From: Mameliella sp. MMSF_3455
GTDB lineage: Bacteria > Pseudomonadota > Alphaproteobacteria > Rhodobacterales > Rhodobacteraceae
Direction of reading: 5' to 3'
Assembly: GCF_030733205.1 (NCBI RefSeq)
Contig: NZ_JASHJL010000053.1
Location: forward strand, 1-33,901
Length of the DNA: 33,901 nt
In this document: piece after piece, positions 8,534 to 15,744 of the stretch
How the letters are laid out: the number at the start of each line of letters is the position of its first letter
Numbering within the stretch: the stretch's first letter is position 1
The notes under the pieces: model-generated
Seen by the model: only the letters and a program-made list of their open reading frames with translations
The model's database searches: none
What the model was told of the DNA's origin: nothing
Position numbers and translations under genes: made by a program

Positions 8534-9844
8534 ATGCTGGCAGCCGTGATCGCCGATGTCGCCCCGGACGACATCGGGCAGCATTTCCTCGAGGCGCTGG
8601 CGCGCCGTTTCGACCGGGTCTTCCTGGTCGACGACCAGGTCGCGCTGCCCGAGGGGCTGGACAGCCCGGCACAGCTGGAACCGCTCGACAGCCTGCCCGG
8701 GGACGAGGCCGACCTGGTCTGGTTCCCGCGCAGCGATGCCTGGGTGGATGACCTGCTGGACGAGATGCTGCACGAGGCGCGCGAGACCGGGCACGCCGCC
8801 TATGCGAACCGCTTGCAGACCGGCTATACGCCGCTGATCACCCGCGACCGCAAGCTGGGGCGCAGCTTCGTGCGTCACCGGGACCCGGTGGGCTATCTGG
8901 CGCATCGCGGCAAGGCCGATCCCGAGGCGGACATCTACCTGTCGACCACCACCTTCGGCCGCCGGCCCTTTTACCTGCGGCTCGACGAGCCCGCCGGGCG
9001 CCAGGCGATCCGCGACATGATCGAACAGCGGGCCGGGCAGGAGGTGCTGCGCCCGGCGAAACATGCCACCACCTTCCAGATCCTCAACCACCGGCACATG
9101 CTGCGGATGCTGGGACGGATCGAGACCTTCACCGACCTGGCTGGCAAGCGGGTGCTGGAAATCGGCGCCTCGCCCACCAACCCGGCGCTCGGCGCCTACC
9201 TGGCCGAGGAAAAGGGCTGTCACTATACCGGGCTGAACATCGCCGAGTTCAAGTATCCCTCGAAACCCCGGATGCGGATGGTCTGCGAGGACATCCACAA
9301 GGTCGATTTCAAGCCCGACAGCTTTGACATCGTCTTCTCGATCGCGGTCTGGGAACATATCCCCGACCCGCTGCCGGTCTTCGGGCGGATCGCCGATTGG
9401 CTGGCGCCGGGCGGCGTGCATTACGGCATCTTCCAGAACTGGACCTCGTCGATCGGGCACCACATCTTCGCGCCGCGTTTCCCGCAGCATTTCGTCCCCG
9501 ACTGGGCGCATCTGCGCTTTCCGGACGTGGAGTCGATGACGGCCGAACTGATCCGCCGCGGCGCCCCCGAGGAGGACGCCCGCGCCATCGCCGAGTTCAG
9601 CCATACCTCGCCCGAGATCAACCGCGTCGCCTCGCGCGATTTCGTACGCACCATGATCGACGGTCCGCTGGAGGTGCTCTATCTCGACGGGCGCACCCGC
9701 GGGCGGATCGACCCGCGCGCCGAGACCCTTGCCGGCACCGCGATCCCCGGCCGCAGTGCCGAGGAACTGTCCTGCATGGGGCTGGAATTCGCCCTGCGCA
9801 AATCCGATTTCGACATCCGCGCCTGGGCCCGCGAGGACGGCTGA
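8534..9844 (+). CDS. Class I SAM-dependent methyltransferase with N-terminal extension
   Basis: A 436-residue protein. The C-terminal part has a Rossmann methyltransferase core. Motif I is VLEIGASPTNP (207-217). The acidic post-I residue lies near TGLNIAEF, and motif II/III is FDIVFSIAVWEHIPDP (264-279), with the WEHI signature of Methyltransf_11 enzymes. LAPGGVHYGIF follows in the usual place. The first 190 residues have no family I recognise; MLAAVIADVAPDDIGQHF opens a region that may be a separate alpha/beta domain. AAGGAG lies eight bases upstream of ATG 8534. It is 32 bases behind the sulfotransferase and is the last gene of the rightward operon, facing the GSCFA gene. Methylation of a glycan hydroxyl is the likely role; the substrate is unproven. 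Confidence 0.85.
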   Translation: MLAAVIADVAPDDIGQHFLEALARRFDRVFLVDDQVALPEGLDSPAQLEPLDSLPGDEADLVWFPRSDAWVDDLLDEMLHEARETGHAAYANRLQTGYTPLITRDRKLGRSFVRHRDPVGYLAHRGKADPEADIYLSTTTFGRRPFYLRLDEPAGRQAIRDMIEQRAGQEVLRPAKHATTFQILNHRHMLRMLGRIETFTDLAGKRVLEIGASPTNPALGAYLAEEKGCHYTGLNIAEFKYPSKPRMRMVCEDIHKVDFKPDSFDIVFSIAVWEHIPDPLPVFGRIADWLAPGGVHYGIFQNWTSSIGHHIFAPRFPQHFVPDWAHLRFPDVESMTAELIRRGAPEEDARAIAEFSHTSPEINRVASRDFVRTMIDGPLEVLYLDGRTRGRIDPRAETLAGTAIPGRSAEELSCMGLEFALRKSDFDIRAWAREDG

Positions 9845-9868
9845 CCGCCGCCGTCGCGGCCGCCGGGA

Positions 9869-11512
9869 TCAGAGGATCGCGGCCAGCCGGTCGCGGGCGC
9901 GGATCTGCATCGCGTTCTTCGGCATGAAGGCCTCGAGCGCCCCGCGCGCGGTGTCGCTCTGGCCCGACCGGATCAGGCATTCGATCCGCCCCAGCTGGTG
10001 CATCCACTGCGGGTCGTTCTTTTCGAAGGCCCGGTCATAGGCTTCGACCGCCTCGCCGGGGGCGCTGTCCTTCAGCCCCTCGGCCAGCGCCGCCAGCGCC
10101 GCGTAATCGTCGCCGGGACGTGATCTCATCCAGTCCAGAACCGCGCGCTTGGCATCGCCCACCCGGCCCAGCCGGGCATAGGCGGTGACCAGCAGCTGGC
10201 GCTGCTGCACCATCTTTTCGCCGTGGGTGATGAGGGGTTCAAGCAGGTCCGGGATCGGCGCGTAATCGCCGCGCAGGTCGAGGATCTGCGCCTGCCGCAG
10301 CGCCTTGAGCAGCGGCTGCCAGTCATCGGGAAGCTGCGCCACATGATGCTCGGCCTCGTCGGGCTGGCGCCAGCGGATGTAGAAATGCGCCGCCGCCGCG
10401 GCGAATTCCGGGCTTTCGGCGCTCAGATGCGCAAAATGCTCGAAGAACTCGAGCCCGGCACTGCGTTCGCCCTGCGCCCGCGCCTTGGCCTCTTCGTAGA
10501 GCGCCAGCGGCCCGCCGGTCTTGACCGCCTCTTCCAGCGCCGCAAGGCTTTCGTCGGCGGGGCTGTAGGCGCGCACCATGCGGTTGACGTTGATCCGCAC
10601 CATCTCGTCGGTGACGTGGATGTTGTCGTCCATCCAGGCCAGCTTGCGGTCCGACAGGGTCACGGATTCATAGCTGGGGAAATAATGCACGTTGTCGTGC
10701 TGCGTGCAGATATGTTCGGCCACGGTGCGCAGGCAGGACTTGGAATAGGCATTGGCCACCATGACATCCATGTCCGGGCGGAAGGTATTGGCCATCGGCA
10801 CCGGCGAGACGGTCAGGATCACCTGCTGGTCCGCGCGGCACTTGGCCCGCAAGAGATCCAGGGTGCGCTGCATGAAGCCCAGCGACTGTTCGAAATCCAG
10901 AACATGCAGGGCAAAGCGGTCGGGGTCGGTCTTCAGCACCCGGGGCATCGGGGTGGAGTTCAGGTAGACCCCCTGCTGGCGGTCGTACCACAGTTCGGTC
11001 AGCCCCAGCGTCATGATCACCACGCGGCAGTCGGTGACCTGGGCATTGGCCGCGATGATGGCATCGCGGCGCAGTTCCAGTTCGTCCAGCGGCTGCGGGC
11101 GCTCGGTCGAGACGATGTGCATGTCGACGAACTTGCCGGGGCTGGTCTCGACGAAATTCGCTTTCTTGTCGAAAGTGACATCCGGGTCCAGCGCCCAGGA
11201 GAACTCGTTGAAGATCGAGGGCACACCGTAGTTGTTGACGACCGCCGGGTTGACCTTTTCAAAGCGGGGCTGCTTCAGCAGCTCCACCGTCGGCAACTGG
11301 AAGCCGCGCGCCTCGAGCACCCGTTCGACGTTGCGCGCGAAACAGGAGCCGATGGTAAAGACCTTCTCGCCCGGGACCAGCTGGAAAGGGGTCTGGAACC
11401 CCGGCAGGGCGACCGGCGTGATCCGGTTGTCATCCCCTGCGCTGCCCCAGCCCGCCGTCGGTCCGCGGCGGTTGGCCAGCGCGTCGGATGCGGGGATTTC
11501 GATCAATGGCAT
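9869..11512 (-). CDS. GSCFA-domain (SGNH-hydrolase-like) protein with helical C-terminal tail
   Basis: A 547-residue protein that opens MPLIEIPASDALANRR. VFTIGSCFARNVERVL places the eponymous GSCFA block at residues 55-59. VVIMTLGLTELWYDR and ILTVSPVPM are typical of the GSCFA family, a lineage of the GDSL/SGNH superfamily in which the Ser of GSCFA is the presumed nucleophile. The domain ends near residue 330 with HYFPSYESVTLSD and WMDDNIHVTD, matching the D-x-x-H end of an SGNH active site. The remaining 200 residues are TPR-like helices. The family's chemistry is not well established; glycan O-acyl esterase or acyltransferase activity would fit this neighbourhood. GGAGG nine bases upstream supports ATG 11512 over the longer frame. 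It lies downstream of a sulfotransferase and is convergent with the methyltransferase. Confidence 0.85.
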   Translation of the reverse strand: MPLIEIPASDALANRRGPTAGWGSAGDDNRITPVALPGFQTPFQLVPGEKVFTIGSCFARNVERVLEARGFQLPTVELLKQPRFEKVNPAVVNNYGVPSIFNEFSWALDPDVTFDKKANFVETSPGKFVDMHIVSTERPQPLDELELRRDAIIAANAQVTDCRVVIMTLGLTELWYDRQQGVYLNSTPMPRVLKTDPDRFALHVLDFEQSLGFMQRTLDLLRAKCRADQQVILTVSPVPMANTFRPDMDVMVANAYSKSCLRTVAEHICTQHDNVHYFPSYESVTLSDRKLAWMDDNIHVTDEMVRINVNRMVRAYSPADESLAALEEAVKTGGPLALYEEAKARAQGERSAGLEFFEHFAHLSAESPEFAAAAAHFYIRWRQPDEAEHHVAQLPDDWQPLLKALRQAQILDLRGDYAPIPDLLEPLITHGEKMVQQRQLLVTAYARLGRVGDAKRAVLDWMRSRPGDDYAALAALAEGLKDSAPGEAVEAYDRAFEKNDPQWMHQLGRIECLIRSGQSDTARGALEAFMPKNAMQIRARDRLAAIL

Positions 11513-11650
11513 GTCCAGGAGCCTCCGGAGAAAATCTTTGTTTCCGTGAAATGGTCCGCCCGCGGTGCGCCGGGCCCGTCTCAAGTGATGGCAGCGCCCC
11601 CATGAGAGGTCAAGCGACTAGCCGGGGCAGGGGGCGCGGGCGGCGGGTCT

Positions 11651-12610
11651 CTACCAATCTTCGCCTACGGCATAGCCAAGCGCGACCAGCGCCGGGGTGT
11701 AGCCGCGCGATTTCAGCGCGTCCTTCGCCGCCTCGTCCAGCGTCTCGCGCCAGGAACTGCCGCCGCGCGCCGCCATCCAGGCATCGTAGAGGCTGCCCGG
11801 CGGCGCGGCCCCGTCCAGGCCCCAGCGCGGCTTGTCGCGCATCTTCTCCAGTGTCCGGCCGCGGGCGGCAAAGGCCGCGCGCAGCCGGGTTTCGGTCACG
11901 TCCAGCCCCAGGAACTCGGCCACCCGCGCCAGCGCCCGCCAGTCGCCGTCCAGCGCGTCGTACTGTTCGATGCGCACGTTGTCCCGGTCCCGCAGGGCCA
12001 GCGCCGCGCGGGCAAACTCCAGCCAGCTGCCAAAGACGTAGCGGTCATGCAGGAAGGCGATGAACGCGGCCATCTGGTGGCGCTCGGTGAAATCGTGCAG
12101 CCCGGCCTTCAGCGTCATGTAGGCCAGCGAGGGCAAGAGATCGCGCGGGTCGCGGAAGACGAAGAGATAGCGGTTCTCCGGGCGCCACGTCGGCACCTGG
12201 TGGGTCTTGCTGAGGCGCAGCGCCGGGAAGCCGGGGCGTTCCAGCGCCGGCATGGTGCAGAGCTTGCTGTCGCGCATGTCCGAGGTGGTCAGCACCGGGG
12301 TCAGCGCCTTCAGCATGCCCAGCGTCATGGTGTTGCCCGAGCGCGGGTAGGAGGCGATGTAGCGCTGCGGCTGGGCCGGCACCTGGTCGCGGGGGGCGCC
12401 GTGGCGGGTTTCCAGCCCGCGCATGACCTCGAGGATCAGCCGCTGTTCGCCGGCGGTGATCCGGCCCGTGCCGCGCAACAGCCGGTAGCCCTGCAGGAGC
12501 TCCAGCACCCAGGCGTCGAACTCCACGCCCGGGGCGTCCCCCGCGGCGGCCACGCGGTCGCGCAGCCCCTCCAGCAGGGCCAGGTTCAGGGTCTCGGCGG
12601 GATCGTCCAT
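11651..12610 (-). CDS. PAPS-dependent sulfotransferase (Sulfotransfer_1 type)
   Basis: A 319-residue enzyme with a complete cofactor site. SYPRSGNTMTLGML gives the 5'-phosphosulfate loop at residues 87-94. LSKTHQVP (133-140) carries the conserved K-x-H stretch that follows it in many bacterial members. FVFRDPRDLLPSLAYM holds the 3'-phosphate residues R153 and S161. The first 80 residues are a helical extension. The C-terminal segment FAARGRTLEKMRDKPRW and RGYTPALVALGY resembles the substrate-side end of Sulfotransfer_1 proteins. It shares little with the sulfotransferases at 7692 and 22818 beyond the cofactor motifs. The gene starts 38 bases after the RTX gene stop, suggesting read-through from the RTX genes. 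ATG 12610 is preferred to the upstream in-frame start, which would only add MRRPGRCQKAR; the ribosome site is weak. Confidence 0.85.
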   Translation of the reverse strand: MDDPAETLNLALLEGLRDRVAAAGDAPGVEFDAWVLELLQGYRLLRGTGRITAGEQRLILEVMRGLETRHGAPRDQVPAQPQRYIASYPRSGNTMTLGMLKALTPVLTTSDMRDSKLCTMPALERPGFPALRLSKTHQVPTWRPENRYLFVFRDPRDLLPSLAYMTLKAGLHDFTERHQMAAFIAFLHDRYVFGSWLEFARAALALRDRDNVRIEQYDALDGDWRALARVAEFLGLDVTETRLRAAFAARGRTLEKMRDKPRWGLDGAAPPGSLYDAWMAARGGSSWRETLDEAAKDALKSRGYTPALVALGYAVGEDW

Positions 12611-12648
12611 GCGCGCTTTCTGGCAGCGGCCGGGACGCCGCACAAGCG

Positions 12649-14049
12649 TCAGAGCGCGAAATCCTCGACCGTCAGCCCGGTCACGCCCGCCACGCGGATT
12701 TCCGCGTCCACCACCCCGTCGCCATTCGTGTCGAACTGCACGATGGTCGACCCGGTGGCGGTCTCGAACAGCCGCATCTCGGGGTTGGGGGTGACCGTGT
12801 CGAACCCGCCAGTGCCCTTGAACTCGAACACGCCCGGGCTCATGCCGCTCACGTTGATCAGGTCCAGTCCCTGTTCGAAATCCAGGATCTGGTCGCGGGT
12901 GGCGCCGATCCCGGCGTGATCGGTGCCGCGGAAGACGAAGACATCCGCGCCCTGGCCGCCGGTGTAGAAATCCAGCCCCAGGCCGCCGGCCAGCTCGTCC
13001 TCGCCGTCGCGCCCGCGCAACACGTCCACGCCGTCGCCGCCCTCGAGGATGTCGTTGCCCTGGCCCCCGTCCAGCGTGTCGTCATCCTCACCGCCGTCCA
13101 TCTGGTCGCTGCCGTCCTGGCCCACCATCAGGTCGTTGCCCGTGCCGCCCAGCATCGTGTCGTCGCCCGCGTTGCCGGTCAGCGTGTCGGCATCCGTGCC
13201 CCCGTCCATGATGTCGTTGCCGTCGCCGCCGATCAGCAGGTCGGCGCCGGCCTCGCCCGAGAGATCGTCATCGCCGCCGCGCCCGATCAGCGTGTCGTCG
13301 TCATCGCCGCCCAGCATCTGGTCCGCCGCGCTGCCGCCGGCCAGCGTGTCGTTGCCATCCTCGCCGTCGATCGCGCCCTGGACGACACCGTGCAGCCCCT
13401 CGTAGAAATCGGCCTCGCGCCCCAGGAGGACCGCGCCGATCATGGTCCCGGCGTTGTTGACCACGTCCACGGCCACCGCATCGCTGTCATAGCTGGCGAT
13501 TTCGCCGATCAGCGTCCCGGTATTGCGCAGCACGGCGGTGCCGAGCTCGGAGCCGCCGTAGGAAATCGACACCGCATCGCCGCGCATCGAGAGGATGGTC
13601 CCGGTGTTGATGGCCTGCGCGGTGCCGGTGCCGGGCCGCAGCACCAGGCTGCTGTCGGTGCCGGTGATCGTGCCGTCGTTCGCGATCCGCACGTCGGCGC
13701 TGTCGTCGGTTTCATAGGCCAGCACCTCGCCGTTGATCGTGCCGCTGTTGCGCAGCACGAAGCTGCTCGAGACCTGGGCCAGGAGGCCATCGGCAAAGAG
13801 CGACGAGATGCTGCCCCCCGGCAGGACGGTGACATAGAAGATCGAGGCCGTGACCTGCACCCCGCGGTCGGTGCCGGCGGTGCCCTGGGCCACGACAGGG
13901 CCGTCCACGGTCAGACGGGCGATGCCGGTTCCGCCGGAAAAGATCGCCGCCCCGGAGGACACGATCAGCTGGCCCTCGGGACCGCCGATATAGCCGGTGT
14001 CGACCATCGTCTGCTGGGTTGTCTGCAATGTGGTGACCGTGAAAGCCAT
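12649..14049 (-). CDS. RTX protein with NxGTI-repeat N-terminus, paralogue C of a tandem trio
   Basis: A 466-residue protein without signal peptide, built for type I secretion. Residues 1-30 open with MAFTVTTLQTTQQT. Residues 95-215 hold at least five short repeats of the form NxGTIxG (LRNSGTINGEVL, IANDGTITG, INTGTIL, LRNTGTLIGEI, VNNAGTMIGAV) spaced about 20-25 residues, which suggests stacked beta-helix turns. Residues about 228-370 carry calcium-binding RTX nonapeptides (GGxGxDxLx type). The C-terminus has the serralysin-like block RDQILDFEQGLDLINV (385-400), then a calcium-like DTNGDGVVDAE, and ends VEDFAL, as do its two neighbours. Such proteins are exported by HlyB/HlyD-type systems, none of which is in the window. 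AAGGAG eight bases upstream supports the start. Likely a surface-attached or shed adhesin or matrix protein; its ligand is unknown. Confidence 0.85.
   Translation of the reverse strand: MAFTVTTLQTTQQTMVDTGYIGGPEGQLIVSSGAAIFSGGTGIARLTVDGPVVAQGTAGTDRGVQVTASIFYVTVLPGGSISSLFADGLLAQVSSSFVLRNSGTINGEVLAYETDDSADVRIANDGTITGTDSSLVLRPGTGTAQAINTGTILSMRGDAVSISYGGSELGTAVLRNTGTLIGEIASYDSDAVAVDVVNNAGTMIGAVLLGREADFYEGLHGVVQGAIDGEDGNDTLAGGSAADQMLGGDDDDTLIGRGGDDDLSGEAGADLLIGGDGNDIMDGGTDADTLTGNAGDDTMLGGTGNDLMVGQDGSDQMDGGEDDDTLDGGQGNDILEGGDGVDVLRGRDGEDELAGGLGLDFYTGGQGADVFVFRGTDHAGIGATRDQILDFEQGLDLINVSGMSPGVFEFKGTGGFDTVTPNPEMRLFETATGSTIVQFDTNGDGVVDAEIRVAGVTGLTVEDFAL
12669..12709. repeat. 41-bp segment identical to 14154-14194 (RTX gene 3' ends)
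   Basis: The 3' coding ends of paralogues C and B share 41 consecutive identical bases, beginning CCGTCAGCCC and ending CGCGTCC in plus-strand orientation. They encode the conserved AEIRVAGVTGLT block before the terminal EDFAL/DDFTL. The third paralogue is clearly related here but less identical. The stretch could serve recombination between the genes. Confidence 0.8.
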
Positions 14050-14133
14050 ATGAAACTCCTTGAACGAATACCCCGTCGCCTCCGCGCACGGGTCGAAGGC
14101 GACTGTCGCAGCCCGCCCGGGGGGCGGCAAGGC

Positions 14134-15552
14134 TCAGAGCGTGAAGTCGTCCGCCGTCAGCCCGGTCACGCCCGCCACGCGGATTTCCGCGTCCGCCGCG
14201 CCGTCGCCATTGGCATCCAGCTGCACGATGGTCGATCCGGTGGCGGTTTCCACCAGCCGCAGTTCCGGGTTGCCCGAGGGGGCAAAGGGGCTGGTGCCGC
14301 GGAACTCGAAGACACCCGGGGACAGCCCCGCCACCACGATCAGGTCCAGCCCCTGTTCGAAATCCAGGATCTGGTCGCGGTTGGCGCCGACCACGGTTTC
14401 CGACAGCGCCCGGAAGACGAAATTGTCCGCGCCCTGCCCTCCGGTCAGGAAGTCGCGCCCGCCGCCCCCGGCGAGGTCGTCCTCTCCGGCGCGGCCGCGC
14501 AGGATGTCGTTGCCGGTGCCGCCTTCCAGGATGTCGTCGCCGTTGCCGCCGTCCATCGTGTCATCCAGCGCGCCGCCGTCCATCACGTCCGACCCGTCCT
14601 GGCCCACCAGGATGTCATTGCCGGCGCCCCCCTCCAGCGTGTCGTCGCCGGCGTTACCGTTCAGCGTGTCGTTGTTGTTGCCGCCGGTCATGCTGTCGTT
14701 GCCGGCACCGGCCAGCATGAAATCGTTGCCCGCCTCCCCCGCCAGCACGTCGTCGCCGCCGCGCCCGATCAGCACGTCGGCATCCGCACCGCCCTCCAGC
14801 ACATCGGCGTTCTCGCCGCCCTGCAGCGTGTCGTTGCCGTCCGCGCCCTTGACCGTGCCCGAGACCGTGCCGCCGTTGCCGTTGAAGAAATCGGCCCCGC
14901 CGCCCATGTTGACCTCGCCGCTGACAAAGCCCTGGTTGATGAAGAATTCCCCGGTCGACCCGCCGAGAAAGGCGAAATCCACGTTGCCGAAGGCATCGAC
15001 ATCCTGCCCGGCGAGGATGTCGCCGCTGTTGCGGAAGATCGCCACGCCCGAGGCGCTCATGGAATTGTCGATCGCGTCCGAGGCCGAGACGATGTCGCCG
15101 CTGTTGGAAAACTCGATGAAGCCGGTGTTGGCCATTTCCAGCAGCACCGTCGGCCCCCGGGTCGAGCTGAGCACCCCGGTGTTGACCACGTCGTGATTGA
15201 TCGCGAGGACGGCGGCGCTGTCCGAGGTCAGCTCCAGCGCGCTGATGGTGCCGTTGATGGTGCCGTGGTTGACGATGCGGGTGTTGTCGGTGACATCCGC
15301 CTGGATGGCGCGGCCGTTGGACAGGATCGAGCCGTTCTGCCCCACCACCACCTCCAGCGAGGTGGCGGCGGTCGCGTTCACGCCCACGTTGAAGCCCAGG
15401 ATCGACCCCTGCACCAGGAGCGCGTTGGCGGCATTGGCGATGACCGGCGTGTTGAAGACCTGCAGGCTGCCGGCCGGGCCGACGATGCCGGCCTCGCTGG
15501 CGCCCAGCACCTGCTGCGTGGTCACCAAGGTGTTGATGTTGAACGAGGCCAT
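14134..15552 (-). CDS. RTX protein with NxGTI-repeat N-terminus, paralogue B of a tandem trio
   Basis: A 472-residue relative of the genes on both sides, with no signal peptide. It starts MASFNINTLVTTQQVLG. The N-terminal half contains VNHGTINGTI, ANTGFIEFSNSGDIV, FRNSGDILAG and INQGFVSGEV, the same N-x-G turns as its paralogues. The RTX section begins near VKGADGNDTLQGGEN and runs as GGxGND repeats to about residue 370. The tail has RDQILDFEQGLDLIVV, LDANGDGAADAE and terminal ADDFTL, the presumed type I secretion signal. GGAGGAG precedes the ATG. The 84 bases to the next RTX gene contain no clear terminator, so transcription could continue. This gene may have its own promoter in the AT-rich 15587-15665 stretch. 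Confidence 0.85.
   Translation of the reverse strand: MASFNINTLVTTQQVLGASEAGIVGPAGSLQVFNTPVIANAANALLVQGSILGFNVGVNATAATSLEVVVGQNGSILSNGRAIQADVTDNTRIVNHGTINGTISALELTSDSAAVLAINHDVVNTGVLSSTRGPTVLLEMANTGFIEFSNSGDIVSASDAIDNSMSASGVAIFRNSGDILAGQDVDAFGNVDFAFLGGSTGEFFINQGFVSGEVNMGGGADFFNGNGGTVSGTVKGADGNDTLQGGENADVLEGGADADVLIGRGGDDVLAGEAGNDFMLAGAGNDSMTGGNNNDTLNGNAGDDTLEGGAGNDILVGQDGSDVMDGGALDDTMDGGNGDDILEGGTGNDILRGRAGEDDLAGGGGRDFLTGGQGADNFVFRALSETVVGANRDQILDFEQGLDLIVVAGLSPGVFEFRGTSPFAPSGNPELRLVETATGSTIVQLDANGDGAADAEIRVAGVTGLTADDFTL
14154..14194. repeat. 41-bp segment identical to 12669-12709 (RTX gene 3' ends)
   Basis: Partner of the repeat at 12669-12709, in the same orientation and reading frame, 1485 bases apart. 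An exchange between the two would delete exactly one RTX gene equivalent and leave an intact hybrid. Confidence 0.8.
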
Positions 15553-15638
15553 GAGGGGTTCTCCTCCCTGTCAATTTCCATGAAAACCGGCGTGTCTCCC
15601 GGACAGAACCGGGGGTAAAAAGATCTGCCTCCATGCTT

Positions 15639-15664
15639 GGTCAAAATTGACGCAAGGTCAAAAT
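15639..15664 (-). promoter_or_regulatory. Direct repeat GGTCAAAAT x2 upstream of RTX paralogue B
   Basis: GGTCAAAAT occurs at 15639-15647 and 15656-15664, 17 bases apart start to start. The first copy also forms an inverted repeat GTCAA-AA-TTGAC (15640-15651). The stretch is AT-rich inside very GC-rich DNA and lies 88-112 bases upstream of the leftward RTX start at 15552. On the minus strand TTGACC, a 17-base spacer and TTTTTA could be a weak promoter. Either an operator or promoter elements would fit; nothing in the sequence identifies the regulator. Confidence 0.4.
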
Positions 15665-15686
15665 ATTCCCCGGCACCGCGGGGAAT
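15660..15686 (-). terminator. Intrinsic terminator of RTX paralogue A
   Basis: A perfect 8-base stem (ATTCCCCG with CGGGGAAT, 15665-15686) closes a 6-base loop. On the leftward strand it is followed by ATTTTG, a short T-tract. It lies about 60 bases past the stop of the RTX gene at 15745 and would separate that transcript from paralogue B. The T-tract is short, so termination may be partial. Confidence 0.55.
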
Positions 15687-15744
15687 TTGCCACTTCAGGG
15701 GGAAATCCCGGGAGCGGGTTCAGCCCCGGAGAGGGGGGCAAGTC

